Positions 36,953 to 47,762 are shown, numbered from the stretch's first letter. The stretch is 64,000 nucleotides of DNA from Liolophura sinensis (GCF_032854445.1 NC_088306.1:500501-564500); one strand, 5' to 3'. The notes: a model not told the origin generated them from the sequence alone. Translations and numbers: made by a program.

Positions 36953-37332
36953 CTTTCATCCACTCACGCGACATACGTGAAAATTAAAACCCCATTGTTT
37001 CAGGGATTGTTATTTTAATTTATTCAGGAATATCTATGATAATTATGTACCGCGGGGCTTAGGAATGTTCTGCCAATGTTATAGCGATAGCTAAGAGGCT
37101 TATCTCTGTTATACATCAGTCGGCATGTCCAGAGAATGTAATGACCTCTAAGAATTTTAATTGAACCTGTTCGAAGGCATTTGCCAAAGCTGTTTATTTA
37201 TAGTTTTTAAGAATACAGTAACAGCTTTCTGAAATTTTCAAAGGAAAATATTTCCAACCATGGTGCACGAAAATTTATTTTACATTTCCTCAGACGAACA
37301 CCATTATTTCGTGTCTACTACATGGACACAAC

Positions 37333-37548
37333 GGGGCCTCAGTGCCTCAGATGGTTAGCGCGATAGCGCGGCGTAATGACCCAGGAGTCTCTCACCAATG
37401 CCGTCGACGTGAGTTCAAGTCCAGCTCATGCTGGCTTCCCCTTCGGCCGTATATGGGAAGGTCTCTCAGCAACCTGCGGCTGGTCGTGGGTATAAGTGAA
37501 ATATTCTTGACTACGCCGTAAAATACCAATCAAATAAATAAATAAACA
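37333..37548 (+). mobile_element. SINE with intact head and core deletion
   Basis: Head GGGGCCTCAGTGCCTCAGAT with A box, B box GTGAGTTCAAGTCCAGCTC, then a jump from GCTGGTCGTGGG straight to TATAAGTGAAATATT: about 55 bp of the core are missing. Its A+T tail runs directly into the 54-bp minisatellite. Confidence 0.93.
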
Positions 37549-37800
37549 TGCACACAAATTTTCTGACATGAATACACTTATTTCGTACCAAATACAGCTA
37601 CAAGTACACAAATTTCCTGACATGAATACACTTATTTCGAAACAAATACAACTACATGTACACAAATTTCCTGACATGAATGCACTTATTTCGAAACAAG
37701 TACAGCTATATGTACACAAATGTCCCGACATGAATACACTAATTTAGCAACAAATACAACTACATGTACACTTATTTCCTGAGAGAAATACACTTAATTG
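37549..37800. repeat. 54-bp minisatellite starting at a SINE tail
   Basis: CACAAATTTCCTGACATGAA starts units at 37553, 37607, 37661 and 37715, and a decayed unit follows near 37769; spacing is exactly 54. The array begins where the AAAT tail of the SINE ends. The 54-bp period gives a Cys-rich repeat frame on the minus strand that is not a gene. Confidence 0.93.
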
Positions 37801-38287
37801 TTAAAAATAGGTACATTAATTTCCTGGCAAAAGGCATTAATTTTCCTAACAAAATGAATTCACATATTTCTAAACAAGGTGAGTAATCTTACTTTCTAAA
37901 AAGAAGAAAATTCCTACATTTTTCTAAGCAAAATTAATAATTTACGCACACCAAACAAATCTGTTTGGGAGACTCAATATTCAAAGGTGATTATCGTGAC
38001 ATTGAGATCTGTATTAAAACTGCTAGAGGATTGCGGTATTTGGTATCTTTAAATATGTAGTTTTAATCTATCACATTGCAGAGTAGTTCTCAGGAACATT
38101 TGGCAATTAACTTATCGCGTCTGACTTTAATACATCGAACTCGGCTAACATGCGGTTTAGATGGTGCACATGTCTAATTTAGACGTTACAATACATAGCT
38201 GACAGTGCTTCGTACATCGCACTGTCGTTTTACATTGGTATTAATGTACTACGCTTTTATCTTTATTACATATACTTGTTTCTAAAT

Positions 38288-38322
38288 AACTATATTCTTG
38301 TAAAACACCAATCAAATCAAAC
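38288..38322 (+). mobile_element. SINE tail fragment
   Basis: Only ATATTCTTGTAAAACACCAA and TCAAATCAAA remain, the last part of the main SINE. Confidence 0.4.
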
Positions 38323-38864
38323 TAATTACATATTCCTCCTGACTTGTGAAATATTCTTCGTCAGATTTTTATGTCCTATCATGAGATGTGTGTATGTGCC
38401 TTGTCTGATTGCTCTCACTGAATCCAGTTTTTACTTCGGCTGTTAGTAAGAACGCTTGTCCACAAAACACCGCTCCTCGCCATGTAGTAACGATAATTTC
38501 TCTCGATGCACGGTAGTGTCATGAAAAAAGTCCCCGAACAGTTTAAAGACCTGTGGTACTGTACTGCACACTACACTTCAGTCCTGTAACCATACAGTAT
38601 TCTGTCTGGCGGCAACCCGATATAATGTCTGCTCGTGTAATACAAGTTGTCATATTTCTTTGGTTATGTGTGACCATTTGCTGCACATCTTTGATTATAT
38701 TTTATTCCTGCGTAAACCAGAACTCTGCTTTTGGACTAAGCATCCCCGAGGCCTGGTCCCCGCTTTTGGACAAATCACCCCCGAGGCCCGGTCCCTGCTG
38801 GTTCACATTGTATTAATGTGATTATATGCGAAATGTGATAACAATACAGTATTTTGAAAAATTC

Positions 38865-38905
38865 TAGACCAGTGACGTCTAATTAATTACGATTAAAATC
38901 ACTTC
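38865..38905 (+). mobile_element. Family C 5' fragment
   Basis: TCTAGACCAGTGACGTCTAA, TTAATTACGATTAAAATCAC match the first 40 bp of the family; nothing further is recognisable. Confidence 0.5.
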
Positions 38906-38917
38906 ACATTTTCTTAC

Positions 38918-39150
38918 CAAATTAAGAAATAAAACGGAGTTTGCCATGTTGAAATCACCCAGATAATTCAAAGCGGACGGGAATTGCCCATAGGCCTCTC
39001 GCGTCTGCTCCCGACTGACGGAAAAAACGGCAGAATGTAAAGCACTGCTCAAAGAGCGTGCTTCAGGCGGCCTCTGTATGTAACTCCTCAGGCTGGACTC
39101 GTCCCTGTGGCGCATTGTTTGTGTACTGCCGTGTGCATCACTGGAGAAGT
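38918..39150 (-). CDS. Candidate internal exon, unknown protein
   Basis: Seen: the minus strand is open for about 100 codons and ends at LNL followed by the strong donor G|GTAAGA (38912-38917). An acceptor-like TTACAAGCAG gives a start at 39150, or 39153 if the earlier AG is used. The predicted peptide is hydrophilic (rich in Ser, Arg, Gln, Glu, with RPPEAR and SREQTRE) and lacks low complexity. I do not recognise a family. The alternative is chance openness in a slightly G+C-richer patch. The window shows no matching neighbouring exon that I can join with confidence. Confidence 0.33.
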
Positions 39151-41082
39151 CTGCTTGTAATACCAGCAATCCGGCGTTTTGGACGGGTTATTAGAGAACA
39201 CATCATTGCTCATGGTGCTCTTATCCAGATATAGTACATAGATGCTTGTTGTTTGATGCCACCTCTCTCTTCTACTCCCTCCAAGCACTCACTCACTCAC
39301 TCACTCCCCCGCCTCCCTGGAGGTTAATAAGGTAACAAAATGTTATGACTTCACTTCTGACAACCATGGCTTCATAAATGATGGTCATCGTAGGTTGATT
39401 TTTTGTATGTTTTAGAGAAAAGTGCAAGTTTCATATGGGGTATCACGCAAAAGTGGCGTTTATATTTTCAAGGTTGAAGTCGACAGATTCACTACATAAA
39501 AGGTAAGGAAATTTAATGCGCTCGTGTAACCGTAAGAAGCTCCACAAAGCCTGAGCAAAATTGTCTCATGCCTTCCTAATTTTAGGTGACTTGCAATGCA
39601 AGGGAGATAATCAGCGTACCCATATGATTTAGGCCTCTCTTTTCACTCTCCATTCTGTTGACGTCGTTCTCTATATCAAGCTGCCTGTTGGGTACACTAT
39701 CATAATTTTTCTGAAGTTTAGTGTAGTGCTCAAGACTTTTTCTTGATGGTGCTCAGGGTGATGGTTGGAGAAAATAGAGTTGAACATAAGCAAATCTACG
39801 GTCAGATCATTTTCCGTCAGGACCCCGACAAACGTCCTTACATAAGCCACTGTTTTGGTGACTTTTCAGAGGGCATCTTGTGTCAGTAGGTTAGTCTATG
39901 GAAATCCAGAATTTATCCCAAACGTTATATGTTTACGCTTTATGTATACGTACTGCTCACATGACCCTATTCCGTAGTTATAATCAATAATTCATCTCAC
40001 AAAAATCAATTAAATACGTCATACATTTTATAATAAATAATGATTAAATAATTAAAAAATTGAATATTGATTCATTAAATATATTTTGACCTAAAGAAAA
40101 AACATTTACACTTTTCTTTAAAGTTCTTTCATTTTAAGCAACAGTCATCCCGAAATTTTAAGATAAATAAGCTGGATCGATTAGTACGTTTTTTTAAATC
40201 AGCATTAATATGTTTTCCTCGCAGGTTAAACACAGTGTCTCATTGCAGTCAATTTTGTTACTACATCAGTCACGTTATTTTACCTCCAGCTGGCGTCGTA
40301 ACAAATTCACCTTACTCTTGATCAAGCCTTTCTGTTAATGTTCCACCTTCTCCACTGAGCTTGAATCAGATCGTGAGAAGTGTTGTAGTATATTCAGCAG
40401 ATCTCATTCAAAGAGCTTTCCCAAACAAGGCGGCTCATTTTCCTAAATACGTGCAGGCATATATATATATGTATTATGTTGTCTCCGTTACAACTCTCAC
40501 ACGGCTAAGAAGCGTTATGGGTGGAAATAGACGGTCACAGACAATTTTCAGATGTTAAATCAATGTTTAATCTGGAAAGCTCAGGAGGTCATGGGATGCG
40601 CCATGTTAAAGCAACCAGAAACACAATGCCGCGTCACTCGAGCGCCACACGCATATGATTACAGGCAAAACGTTGATGTAGGCAGAATCAGCTGCGTTTT
40701 AGGATAATAGAGATAACTTGCTATATCTAAGTTAAACAACATGAAAAAAATATAAAGTTATAATTTTTTAAACTTCATATGGGAAACTTTATCAATGGAT
40801 ATATACATTTGCTGTTGTCTTTTCTTTTAACTTATGGAATCTCTTATGCCATATTTTTCATTGCCTCCTCCCTATTTTGACATATCAACTTGTTGAATTT
40901 GACTGGTGGAACGAAAATAGAACAAAAACTGTACAAAAGCCACATTTCACAAATGGTTTAAAATAATGTCTGTAATCGCATTCTATACATTTTGACTAAA
41001 GAAATCGCACTATATCAACATGGCTTTATACGACCTAATGTGATAACTCTCTGTGATCGTTATGCTTTTGTTCAAAGAGATG
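39151..41082. other. Mostly unique; possible small plus-strand exon
   Basis: (ACTC)n at 39288-39306. A stretch 39416..39502 lies between TTTTTGTATGTTTTAG and the donor AAAAG|GTAAGG, is 87 bp long and open, so it could be an exon. The rest is A+T-rich with no support for genes. Confidence 0.35.
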
Positions 41083-41272
41083 ACGAGTTGGAATCCAAGT
41101 CCGGCTGGTTCGTGTGCAGCTTTTAAGCCAGGAGCTTTGGCAGGCACCTGACGAAGGGCGGTAGTTAACTTCAGGCACTCCTGTTTCCTCCACCCACAAA
41201 GCTCACCAGTGTCACATAAGAGGAACATTCTTTAGTAGGACGTAAAACACCAATCAAATAAATAAAAGAAAT
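41083..41272 (+). mobile_element. Divergent SINE-like element
   Basis: GAGTTGGAATCCAAGTCC resembles a B box, and the 3' end GGACGTAAAACACCAATCAA plus AATAAATAAA is that of the main SINE. The middle (TTTCCTCCACCCACAAAGCT) differs from it. A similar middle occurs at 47660-47740, so this may be a second core type sharing the same tail. Confidence 0.45.
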
Positions 41273-41834
41273 ATTTGCATCCCCTCTGCTGTTCAGCCAT
41301 TCAACATCTTTCCGTACGTTGTAATCCAGTCCGTTGTAATCTTCGTTTCACTGCACATATCCGTGTCAGTTTGTAACGGCGGCTCTGAATTTGACCTCGC
41401 CCCTCCAACACCTCAGAATCGGGCGGATTGGAGGTAAGTGTTCCTTCAGATCTGTTAAACGACAAGTCAGTACAGAGAGCGCCGACTGACTTCAGTGAAA
41501 TATGATTGACTTCGTGCGAAAAAAAAAACCTGTTTCAGGGGAGATAACCACAGCAGTCGAACAATGTTGGTTTGATCGATATGCTTCCCTATAACAGGTA
41601 CAGTTTTGTTTTCTCAGACAAGTAGTCCTTCTGAAGTGTCTCGCCTTACGCTCTATATTTTCAAAATAGAACCCCCGATTTCGTATTTGGTCGGTTATTT
41701 TCATACTGACAACTTGTTCAATGATTCATTTCAAGAAATGTGTGACCTGAGAATACAACGATATCTACCTGTGCAGATTATCTACCTGTGCAGATTATCT
41801 ACATGTGAAGTCAGTTCATCACAGGGCGCTACAG

Positions 41835-42306
41835 GTCAGTAATCGCAAGGTCAATCCTCAAAACGACGCATAACACTAACCAATACGAAATATAAAGTAC
41901 GAAAATAGGACGGAATCTTGCAAAGAGAAGCAGTCAACAGTTTTCGATCATGTTGGAAGAACGCAAGGTATGTTCTAGGCGACTGAGTGAAATCAGTATT
42001 CAAATTGTGTACCATGCTAGAATATCAGTTGTCGATAACAAAATGTGTATCTCAGTTACGCTTTGATTGTAACTGTTCATATATCCTAGGTGGCGATCTA
42101 CTTCATAACGATGAATATACACCCCCTACCCTCGGGTTATGCGGAATTAGACACAATCATGAAACAGAGTGCCAGAGGTTTTGGACGCTCTGTCCATATT
42201 TACTTACAAGAGAACTGCACTCACTCTAAAACTAAGAGTGAAGACGTTTGACCTTGACACAGGGATAACCTTGCAGTAATAACTTGTGAGGTTGATTGAC
42301 AGAGGA
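41835..42306 (+). mobile_element. Family B dispersed repeat, longest copy
   Basis: Contains AATATAAAGTACGAAAATAG, GAAGCAGTCAACAGTTTTC, TACGCTTTGATTGTAACTGT, TAGGTGGCGATCTACTTCAT, CGATGAATATACACCCC, AATTAGACACAATCATGAAA, GGACGCTCTGTCCATATTTA, CTTGACACAGGG and AATAACTTGTGAGGTTGATT. Its 80-codon frame (41987..42229) resembles one in the copy at 11640..12065 only because both are the same repeat. Confidence 0.88.
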
Positions 42307-42471
42307 CTTACACGGAGTCTGTGGTTTCCTTTAAATCCACCGAAGGTGAGCAAATATCTTTGGCAGCCTTTGCGATATATGAATTGTTAAAGCTAGCAGA
42401 TCATCAATACACCGTTTTGTGAATGAGAAAAATCGGGCCTGGTAATGGGTTTGATGTTCTACTGGTTCGTT

Positions 42472-42610
42472 CGGCCAAAGCCCTTTTTAGCTCGTTCGAC
42501 CAAAGCCCTCTTTGGTTTCTTCGGTCAAAGACCTATTTGGCTCCTTCGGTCAAAGCCCTCTTTAGCTCGTTCGAGCAAAACCCTGTTTTGTTCGTTTGGC
42601 CAAAGGACTT
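42472..42610. repeat. 25-bp minisatellite, about 5.5 units
   Basis: CCAAAGCCCTCTTTAGCTCG plus TTCGG, five units of exactly 25 bp with substitutions, followed by a partial one. It underlies Phe/Leu-rich frames in two phases. Confidence 0.93.
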
Positions 42611-42837
42611 TCTGTCAGTCGTCAACCTAAATGAACCTTGCAGACTCGAATCCAGCCCCCGTTTATTCAACTTAGGCATTGTCAGAGATTTGTGACGTAC
42701 ATGTACCTGGCCTAGGACAGTGGTTTACTCCAGTTTGAGCCACTAATATTAACATCGAAGAAGTGAAAAAATCTTCAACACAACTCTAAACACGCATACA
42801 ATTAATTCATATCTGGAACACGGACGTCTATGCGCCT

Positions 42838-42924
42838 TACCCGATTTCCTCCCACCATATTGCTGGCCGCCGTCGTATAAGTGAAATATTATATAAGTAA
42901 ATACGGTGTAAAACACTAATCAAA

Positions 42925-42963
<39 letters not shown>
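42838..42963 (+). mobile_element. SINE 3' half with expanded (AAAT)n tail
   Basis: Starts at ACCCGATTTCCTCCCACCAT and runs to ACACTAATCAAAT, then about ten AAAT units to 42963. The head and most of the core are missing. Confidence 0.86.
42918..42963. repeat. (AAAT)n microsatellite
   Basis: Expanded tail of the SINE at 42838..42963. A similar run at 43669-43697 lies just before another SINE. Confidence 0.92.
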
Positions 42964-42964
<1 letters not shown>

Positions 42965-43174
42965 AGAAAAGACTAGCGCAGAGCGTATAACCAGTGGAGC
43001 GCAGACAGTGTGTAAGCAAATGGTTACACATAACCGGTAACATACGGCCTCTTGTCAGTTTACCTAATCCGGGTTTTTTTGTAACTGTTCATGTATATGC
43101 TTTAAAAGTAACACCCCCCCCCCCATACCCTGCCTTTCTTAAATATGACGAAAAGATAAGGTTTGATCAATTTG

Positions 43175-43345
43175 AGACCAAATAAATTGCAATTAACATG
43201 CTCCAGTCATAGTGGGCAGATAAGTTGCAAATCTCTAAGAATTTACACGAACAGTTAGAATAACGCCTTGACGAAGGTAAACATGAGAGGCCGGTTACGT
43301 GCGACCATTTGTCATCAACTATCAAAGTGTCGTCGCTATTCGGGT
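43175..43345 (+). mobile_element. Family C copy, partly deleted
   Basis: AATTGCAATTAACATGCTCC, TTTACACGAACAGTTAGAAT, AACGCCTTGACGAAGGTAAA, GGCCGGTTACGTGCGACCAT, AAAGTGTCGTCGCTATTC. The CGTATTTCACC piece is missing. Confidence 0.72.
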
Positions 43346-43727
43346 TTTGTACCTGTCTGCTTAAGCTTGTGGGTTTAAAGTGTTCTGAATAAGAAAAAAG
43401 AAAGAACCGTTTAAAAATTTCCGGATCAGAATTCAGATCTAGATGACCGCCAAAATTTGATGTTGGCCAGTTATGTGCGGACGATATTGTACATGGACTT
43501 CTACCGCCTCAGGTTTATCATTGAATATGTCGCTGGTTTCACTCTGGATTTATGTCAGAAAGTTCGCCACGTTTCCCAAGGCCGTTCTGGTTTCATCTGC
43601 CCATAAACCCAATCATCGTCATAAAATGTATATCGGTGAAAGCGGCTTCAGTAGGCATTAAAAATAGTAAATAAATAAATAAATAAATAAATAAAAACAA
43701 ATAAACAAGTGCAAAATTCAGGCATTT

Positions 43728-43880
43728 GTAGATTTATTTATTCACTTGATTGGTGTTTTACGCCGGACTCAGCAATATTTCACCTTACCACGGCGGCCAG
43801 CAATATGTTGGGAGGAAAGCGGACAAAGCTCGGGGAAAACGACCATCCGCAGATTGCTGACAGATCATCCCACGAATTCA
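43728..43880 (-). mobile_element. SINE, 5'-truncated
   Basis: ATTTATTTATTCACTTGATT, GGTGTTTTACGCCGGACTC, CGGCGGCCAGCAATATG and a CGACCATCCGCAGATTGCTG block; it stops near CATCCCACGAATTC. Another (AAAT)n run lies about 30 bp to its left (43669-43697). Confidence 0.82.
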
Positions 43881-44740
43881 GGTATTACCAAGAGATTGGG
43901 GTAATGTCATAACACTTTCTTAGCGTTGGGAAATTCTATAGTTTGTTTCTTAGTTTGTGAAAGCTTCGCTTTAGTTTAAATTTAACATTGATTGGCTCAT
44001 ATCACGACCTTCAGTGCATTTCTATGGTATAAATATGGTATGTGTATGAAGGTCACCAGCAACTTGCCAGGCCTCAGTAGTTTACACCTCCCTGTTTGCT
44101 CCAACCATATAGATTGCAGCTGTCGTTTAAGAAGCATGGTTAAACAACAATTAAATCAACTGTTGTCGTGTCTGCCTCAGTAGAACATCAAACCTTACAA
44201 ATGTAACCAGACACAACACTGTGACACTGTGCCTCACCTAGTAACCATAAACAGTGACACCAGTTCCAAATAAACTTATTTTCCCCTTTTTACACGCTCC
44301 ACAAAACGACAAAGGACCAGCGGGTCCAGATTCACACGCTTATGCGTCTTATCCGCATGACCCCACACGGGATTGAATACCCAGCGCCTTAACCTCTCAA
44401 AAATCGTTCACATTAAGCAAAGTAGAAAAAAAAGTGTTCGTTTACGCAGAAATTCAGCATTCCTTAAAGCAGTTCAGCCAATTAATTGTCAGAGTTTACC
44501 CCTGCATATACAGCATTTTCTTTCTTATGATATAACGCTGAAAAAGAAAATGAATGTAGAAGACAAGCTTAGAAATTAACAGTTGAAAACAATTGTAATT
44601 CCATATCTGAAATCTGAATTATGGATTTCATTGCTTGTGTTGGAAATCAATATAGATGACAACATCAAGAAAAAACACTTCATTCCTACAAAAAGCATCA
44701 ATATGTCAAGAAATAAAGACAAAAAAGCACGAGGACAGAA

Positions 44741-46615
44741 CTATTTGATGTCTTTCTTATCGTCAATTGCTCTTTTCTTTATCGGTAGTATTGTGTCCAA
44801 CTTCGTCTCGCTTTCGTCATTTTCTTCTCTTAACCGGAACTCACTGGAAATATGTTCTGCATTTACCGAGGCCTCTTCCTGTGACTGATTATTTTGTACG
44901 GTTACCGGAATATTGAGAATCTCCGGTTTCTCCCGGTTTTCGTTGGACGCAAGCGTAGTACTGTCACAAATATGGGATACCAGTGTCTGTTTGAACATCG
45001 TCTTTGATTTCCTTTCCGTCACTGAAATTGGGGGTGAGGATGTTATATGTTTTGTGGGCTTACAACGATGTCGGTCAAAATCTCGTTGACGCGAGAATAC
45101 CGCGAGACAATCGTAACATTTGTACGGCGTCAGGAACAAGCGGCTGGACGCCGACTTTTGGCGAATTTGCTTACATGATTTTGACTTCGGATCTTGATTG
45201 GGAGTTATCTCAACGATTTTCGCAGAAGAACATTGTGGTTCCTCGATTTTGGATTCGGTTTCCTGTGGTTTATATGTAAGAAGTGTTGGGATTGCGAAGA
45301 ATTCGGAGACTTGGTGTCCAATTACGCTTGACGAGAGGTGTCGGAGAGACGACACGCTTTCAAGCACAGTTGATGTTGAGATGTAGCCGTCATTTTGCAG
45401 TTCCGCAGAGCGTTGGGTTTGATTCGCTGAGAGCTCATAACGGTTCTTTTGTGTCTTCACCAGTCGGTCTGTTAGTACTCCACTGACATTTCCAAGGTAT
45501 GGCGACGCGGAGCTGAGAATTTGCCCCTCCTCAGTGAATCCACCTTGCAAACTCTGTTTTGTCGGCGATTCAGTGGAGTTCGGCCCGAGGCTGGACGAAT
45601 TCGGGGACAATTCGCCACGGTAATTTCTGTAGACGGCAACTTCATTACTATCGTTGTCCTCCGAGATAGCCTCTCCGTCCATAGAATACTTCCGGTCGTG
45701 GATTTTCCGGTGTCTCTCCAAGTTGCTCTTGTGACTTGTGGCGTAGCCACACTGGGGACACGTGAAATCTTTCTGACCGCTGTGCACCGTCAGGTGGCGC
45801 CGGAGTAACGCTTTCCGACAAAAGTTCCTCCCACAGTATTGACATCGATATCCCGCCCGGTGGAACAGACTCACATGGTCTCTTAGCAACGCTTTGCTGC
45901 GGAACACGATCCCACAACAGTCGAGAACTTTAGAGCAGTCTTGATGCATCGTGGAGATGTGTCGTTTCAAATTGTTCTTTCTATCCGTGACGTATTTACA
46001 CTGCGGACAAGTATAAATCTTCTTGCTCTGTGCCGACCCGTTAGATTGTTTCCGATACAGTTTCATGCTTTTGTGATTGCAAACATTCTGGCTTTGACTC
46101 GGTAATGGTGGACAAAATCTTTTCTCAGGTGAGAAACGCATTTTTGTTTCTCTCACCTCTAGTTCCCTTTTATAAGACTTCAGCTGTAGCTCTGTCGCCG
46201 TTGGTGGAGACTTGAAGGGTGACCTGCTAATATACTTGGTTAACGTAGACGAGACAGATTCTCCGGGATTCTGCTGGTGTCCCACAAAACTCGGAGCTTT
46301 CAAAATGGCGCTCTGTGGGGGGAAACCTTTAAACGGATCAGTGATTAAAGGAGTAGATCTACTTTTGTACGGTGATTCTGGATACGTCAGCCCTCCGAAG
46401 CTAGTTTCGCCCCCGACGAAAGATTTTTCCGGCAACGGGAGACGCATGTTCGGAAAGGCTCGACGGAAGTCTTCGTCGCTATGGTGTCGGCCACTGTTGT
46501 TGTACCACATTTTGCTGAGTCCAATTTCGTGGTGGTCAAGCGCTCGTGGCCAAGGGGTAGGGGGTGGGACGATGACTCTGGGGCAGAACACTGGGAAGAC
46601 GTCCGCTAGTATCAT
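44741..46615 (-). CDS. C2H2 zinc-finger protein, 624 aa, intact
   Basis: Probable nuclear DNA-binding protein, most likely a transcription regulator. Seen: a frame of 624 codons from ATG (46613-46615, purine at -3) to TAG (44741-44743), with an in-frame stop 11 codons upstream. Fingers: ZF1 C203/C206/H219/H224; ZF2 C233/C234/H247/H252, in which the cysteines are adjacent instead of C-x2-C; ZF3 C258/C261/H274/H278; linker HSGQKDF, close to the usual TGEKPF type; ZF4 C286/C289/H302/H306. A lone C-terminal finger has C500/C503/H516 and then C518 or H523. ZF1-4 form one block (201-306); the rest is Ser/Thr/Pro/Gln-rich and probably disordered. The basic run PIKKR near 611-615 could be a nuclear signal. 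The N-terminus is hydrophobic and proline-rich, and M36 is an alternative start. An upstream non-coding exon is possible. I saw no AATAAA within about 700 bp downstream. I cannot assign an orthologue; an invertebrate-specific zinc-finger family is likely. Confidence 0.95.
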   Translation of the reverse strand: MILADVFPVFCPRVIVPPPTPWPRALDHHEIGLSKMWYNNSGRHHSDEDFRRAFPNMRLPLPEKSFVGGETSFGGLTYPESPYKSRSTPLITDPFKGFPPQSAILKAPSFVGHQQNPGESVSSTLTKYISRSPFKSPPTATELQLKSYKRELEVRETKMRFSPEKRFCPPLPSQSQNVCNHKSMKLYRKQSNGSAQSKKIYTCPQCKYVTDRKNNLKRHISTMHQDCSKVLDCCGIVFRSKALLRDHVSLFHRAGYRCQYCGRNFCRKALLRRHLTVHSGQKDFTCPQCGYATSHKSNLERHRKIHDRKYSMDGEAISEDNDSNEVAVYRNYRGELSPNSSSLGPNSTESPTKQSLQGGFTEEGQILSSASPYLGNVSGVLTDRLVKTQKNRYELSANQTQRSAELQNDGYISTSTVLESVSSLRHLSSSVIGHQVSEFFAIPTLLTYKPQETESKIEEPQCSSAKIVEITPNQDPKSKSCKQIRQKSASSRLFLTPYKCYDCLAVFSRQRDFDRHRCKPTKHITSSPPISVTERKSKTMFKQTLVSHICDSTTLASNENREKPEILNIPVTVQNNQSQEEASVNAEHISSEFRLREENDESETKLDTILPIKKRAIDDKKDIK

Positions 46616-46730
46616 TCTTGCATATGACCGGAGAATATGACGACTGACTCAGATTGTACACCCAACTGAAACAGAATAAAATGGCAGTGTTAACTACAAA
46701 AACAAAGAGATATTTAAATCTATGGGTCGA

Positions 46731-46919
46731 AACAGACATTAGTATACCAACCGTCAACCAGTAGGGATATACCAGGTCAATAATCGCAAGGTTAATTCCC
46801 AAAACGACCAAAACTACCAGAGAACTAAGAAAGTATATAAAGTACGAAAATAGGATGAAATCATGCAAAGAGAAGCAGTCAACAGTCTTCAATGACGTAG
46901 GGAAAAACGCAAGAATACA
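46731..46919 (+). mobile_element. Family B 5' part with TATA box, upstream of the zinc-finger gene
   Basis: AGACATTAGTATACCAACCG, GGTCAATAATCGCAAGG, GAACTAAGAAAGTATATAAA (TATATAA at 46834-46840), AATCATGCAAAGAGAAGCAG and TCAACAGTCTTCAATGACGT. It begins 115 bp upstream of the zinc-finger ATG and points away from it. It could act as a divergent promoter, which is inference. Confidence 0.86.
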
Positions 46920-47762
46920 ATAGTTCTGTATTACATCACCCCATGGATCGGGTGACTGGGTCAAGCAACGTCACAGCCTAGACCTTGCAATTCATTTGCA
47001 ACATCTTGGACAAAATTTCCAAGATGGCTGCCTCGATTCACACCAGCCATTTTGTCAATATTGTCATTTTGCTTTACCGCTTATTCGATTAAAAATAAAG
47101 TTGAATATTTTTTTGAAAACTTGAGCATGCTGCTTTCTAGTGAAATATGTTTTCATCAGGCGTTTTATTCTCCTTTAACACGCCAACCGTCACACATATT
47201 TTACAGTCATTTTCAGTTTTACTCCTTTCCGTTTTGCACATTTCTTGCGTCAATCGTTCCATGTGAGATTCCGTGCACATTAAACAACCACAGGGTCCGT
47301 ATTCTGAGAACCAATGAGAATACCACATTTCCCGCGTGATATATTCGCGGTTATATTGCTGTTCGATGAGTTTCAGATACTGACTAAAGTAAAAGTGGAG
47401 TTTTAAAATGAGAGATAAATCTAAGACATGATGAACAGAGATCAAACAAGAACGGGATTTGACCAAAATGGCAAGCTGTGTACCGCATTTAAAAATATAG
47501 TATACATTTTATCAGTTGACACGCATGAGAATGTTATATCTTCAAGAAGTAGAGATGAAAATGGAGGAAAATAGAGCAAACATATATATATACCGCTATA
47601 TCCTTGTTTGGTTGCCATGTACATGTTACTAAATTCTACCTGTGTATTTGGTGGCGTGCTTTTGGCAATCGGGTTTCCTCCATTCATAAAGCTCACCACC
47701 ATAACATAGGGGGCAAATTCTTACGCAAAAGGGGTAAAACAACAGTCAAATTTATCTATTGA

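Noticed and set aside
37426-37731. Cys-rich 101-codon minus-strand frame resembling a secreted repeat protein
   Set aside because: Made of the 54-bp minisatellite plus SINE sequence; starts at TTG.
41987-42229. 80-codon frame similar to a frame at 11764..11988 (minus)
   Set aside because: The shared peptide reflects shared family B repeat DNA; the two frames are not both maintained as proteins in the other copies.
46536-46964. 142-codon hydrophobic minus-strand frame overlapping the zinc-finger start
   Set aside because: Different phase from the zinc-finger frame and largely made of the complement of a family B copy.
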